From Embiotoca jacksoni (Eukaryota > Chordata > Actinopteri > Embiotocidae), in contig JAKOON010000014.1 of NCBI GenBank assembly GCA_022577435.1, forward strand, positions 1,745,847 through 1,809,846: a DNA stretch of 64,000 nt, written 5' to 3'. The stretch's first letter is position 1; the number at the start of each line of letters is the position of its first letter. Below the pieces are notes generated by a model, which saw only the letters and a program-made list of their open reading frames with translations, made no database searches and had not been told where the DNA came from. Made by a program: the position numbers and the translations under genes. Positions 63,600 through 64,000 of the stretch are shown one piece after another.

Positions 63600-63985
63600 A
63601 CTCTTAATGAAAGGGCATGTTGGTGGAAGATGTCAGTTGCCTTATCTGATGGCTAGGCACGCTGACTAATTTCCCATCCGGAGAGGTGAGCACGTCTGGA
63701 AAGGACACACCTGCCAACACGGCTGTCAGCAAGCGTGTGAAAATAGTGGGATAATTGAGCCGCGCTCCGAGATCTAATGGTGGAGAGCAATACAGCAGCA
63801 TAATGGCCACTTTGCTCACAGTGGGATTGTGGCGAGTGAAGCACACAATTTTTCTCTTTAATCCAAGGACTGAGCTGTCACATGTGGATGTCATTAAAGA
63901 AACAAGGCGTTCATTAAATGACAAGGACACGATGTGCCAGATTACTATTCTGATGTGCAACAACTGTAGCGTCTTCACACTTTGA
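63600..63985. promoter_or_regulatory. candidate conserved intronic element
   Basis: This repeat-free block has higher complexity than its flanks. It happens to carry a 124-codon open frame on the - strand (63604-63978) with no recognisable domain. An enhancer-like conserved block seems likelier than a gene, but neither is shown. Confidence 0.22.
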
Positions 63986-64000
63986 TCACTGCTGTTTGGG

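Larger units (their letters stand above)
58129..64000 (+). other. cadm1 intron after the small stalk exon (5' part)
   Basis: It contains poly-A runs (58386-58412 and 63159-63185), an L2-like tail (59300-59480), a TG tract (61046-61093) and two repeat-free blocks (58610-58990 and 63600-63985). I searched both strands by eye for the next CADM1 exons (LTQLP..., DSRAGEEG..., the AVIGG membrane span) and found none. Confidence 0.75.

Noticed and set aside
63604..63978. 124-codon open frame on the - strand
   Set aside because: No domain recognised and the length is within chance expectation; kept only as part of a possible conserved block.

Overview
The window is vertebrate genomic DNA, most probably from a teleost fish. 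Small exons lie far apart in AT-rich introns. There are many long (CA)n/(TG)n tracts, Tc1-type transposon pieces with the IR/DR end structure common in fish, and L2/Rex1-like (jockey superfamily) LINE fragments. I see no prokaryotic features.

The only gene I can support is an internal part of a cell adhesion molecule gene on the + strand. It is best matched to cadm1 (SynCAM1/Necl-2/TSLC1). Seven exons can be placed to the base from splice sites, reading phase and family alignment: 13238-13390 (second half of Ig1), 14315-14452 and 20605-20763 (Ig2), 28649-28745 and 35013-35185 (Ig3), 45778-45867 (Thr/Pro-rich stalk) and 58096-58128 (a 33-base stalk exon ending TEPAAHG). They join into one open frame of 843 bases. 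The signal peptide and first half of Ig1 must lie left of base 1. The transmembrane and cytoplasmic exons must lie right of base 64000. Teleosts usually carry two cadm1 copies (cadm1a and cadm1b), and I cannot tell which this is.

The rest is intron. From left to right it holds: the start of a Tc1-like element on the - strand (1-464); an L2-type 3' tail (about 1850-2130); a second Tc1 remnant (about 5230-5450) followed by an LTR- or promoter-like repeat (about 5500-5945); an old interspersed repeat (about 12560-12940); a probable non-autonomous DNA element (about 16845-17199); a 178-base tandem duplication with poly-C tracts (20865-21200); reverse transcriptase fragments on both sides of the 28.65 kb exon; four copies of one MITE-like repeat (26.7, 41.5, 54.4 and 56.2 kb); and a 2.2 kb 5'-truncated, frameshifted LINE on the - strand (48121-50320).

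The most interesting pattern is how the microsatellites sit around the exons. The Ig2 exon at 14315 has (TG)26 ending six bases before it and an interrupted (CA)n starting ten bases after it. The stalk exon at 45778 has (CA)19 upstream and about 48 units of TG downstream. The donor at 28745 runs straight into (AC)35. In the transcript, UG and CA tracts can pair with each other and can bind splicing proteins, so these exons are good candidates for regulated skipping. No separate new gene or system was found; several repeat-free intronic blocks are noted as possible enhancers.
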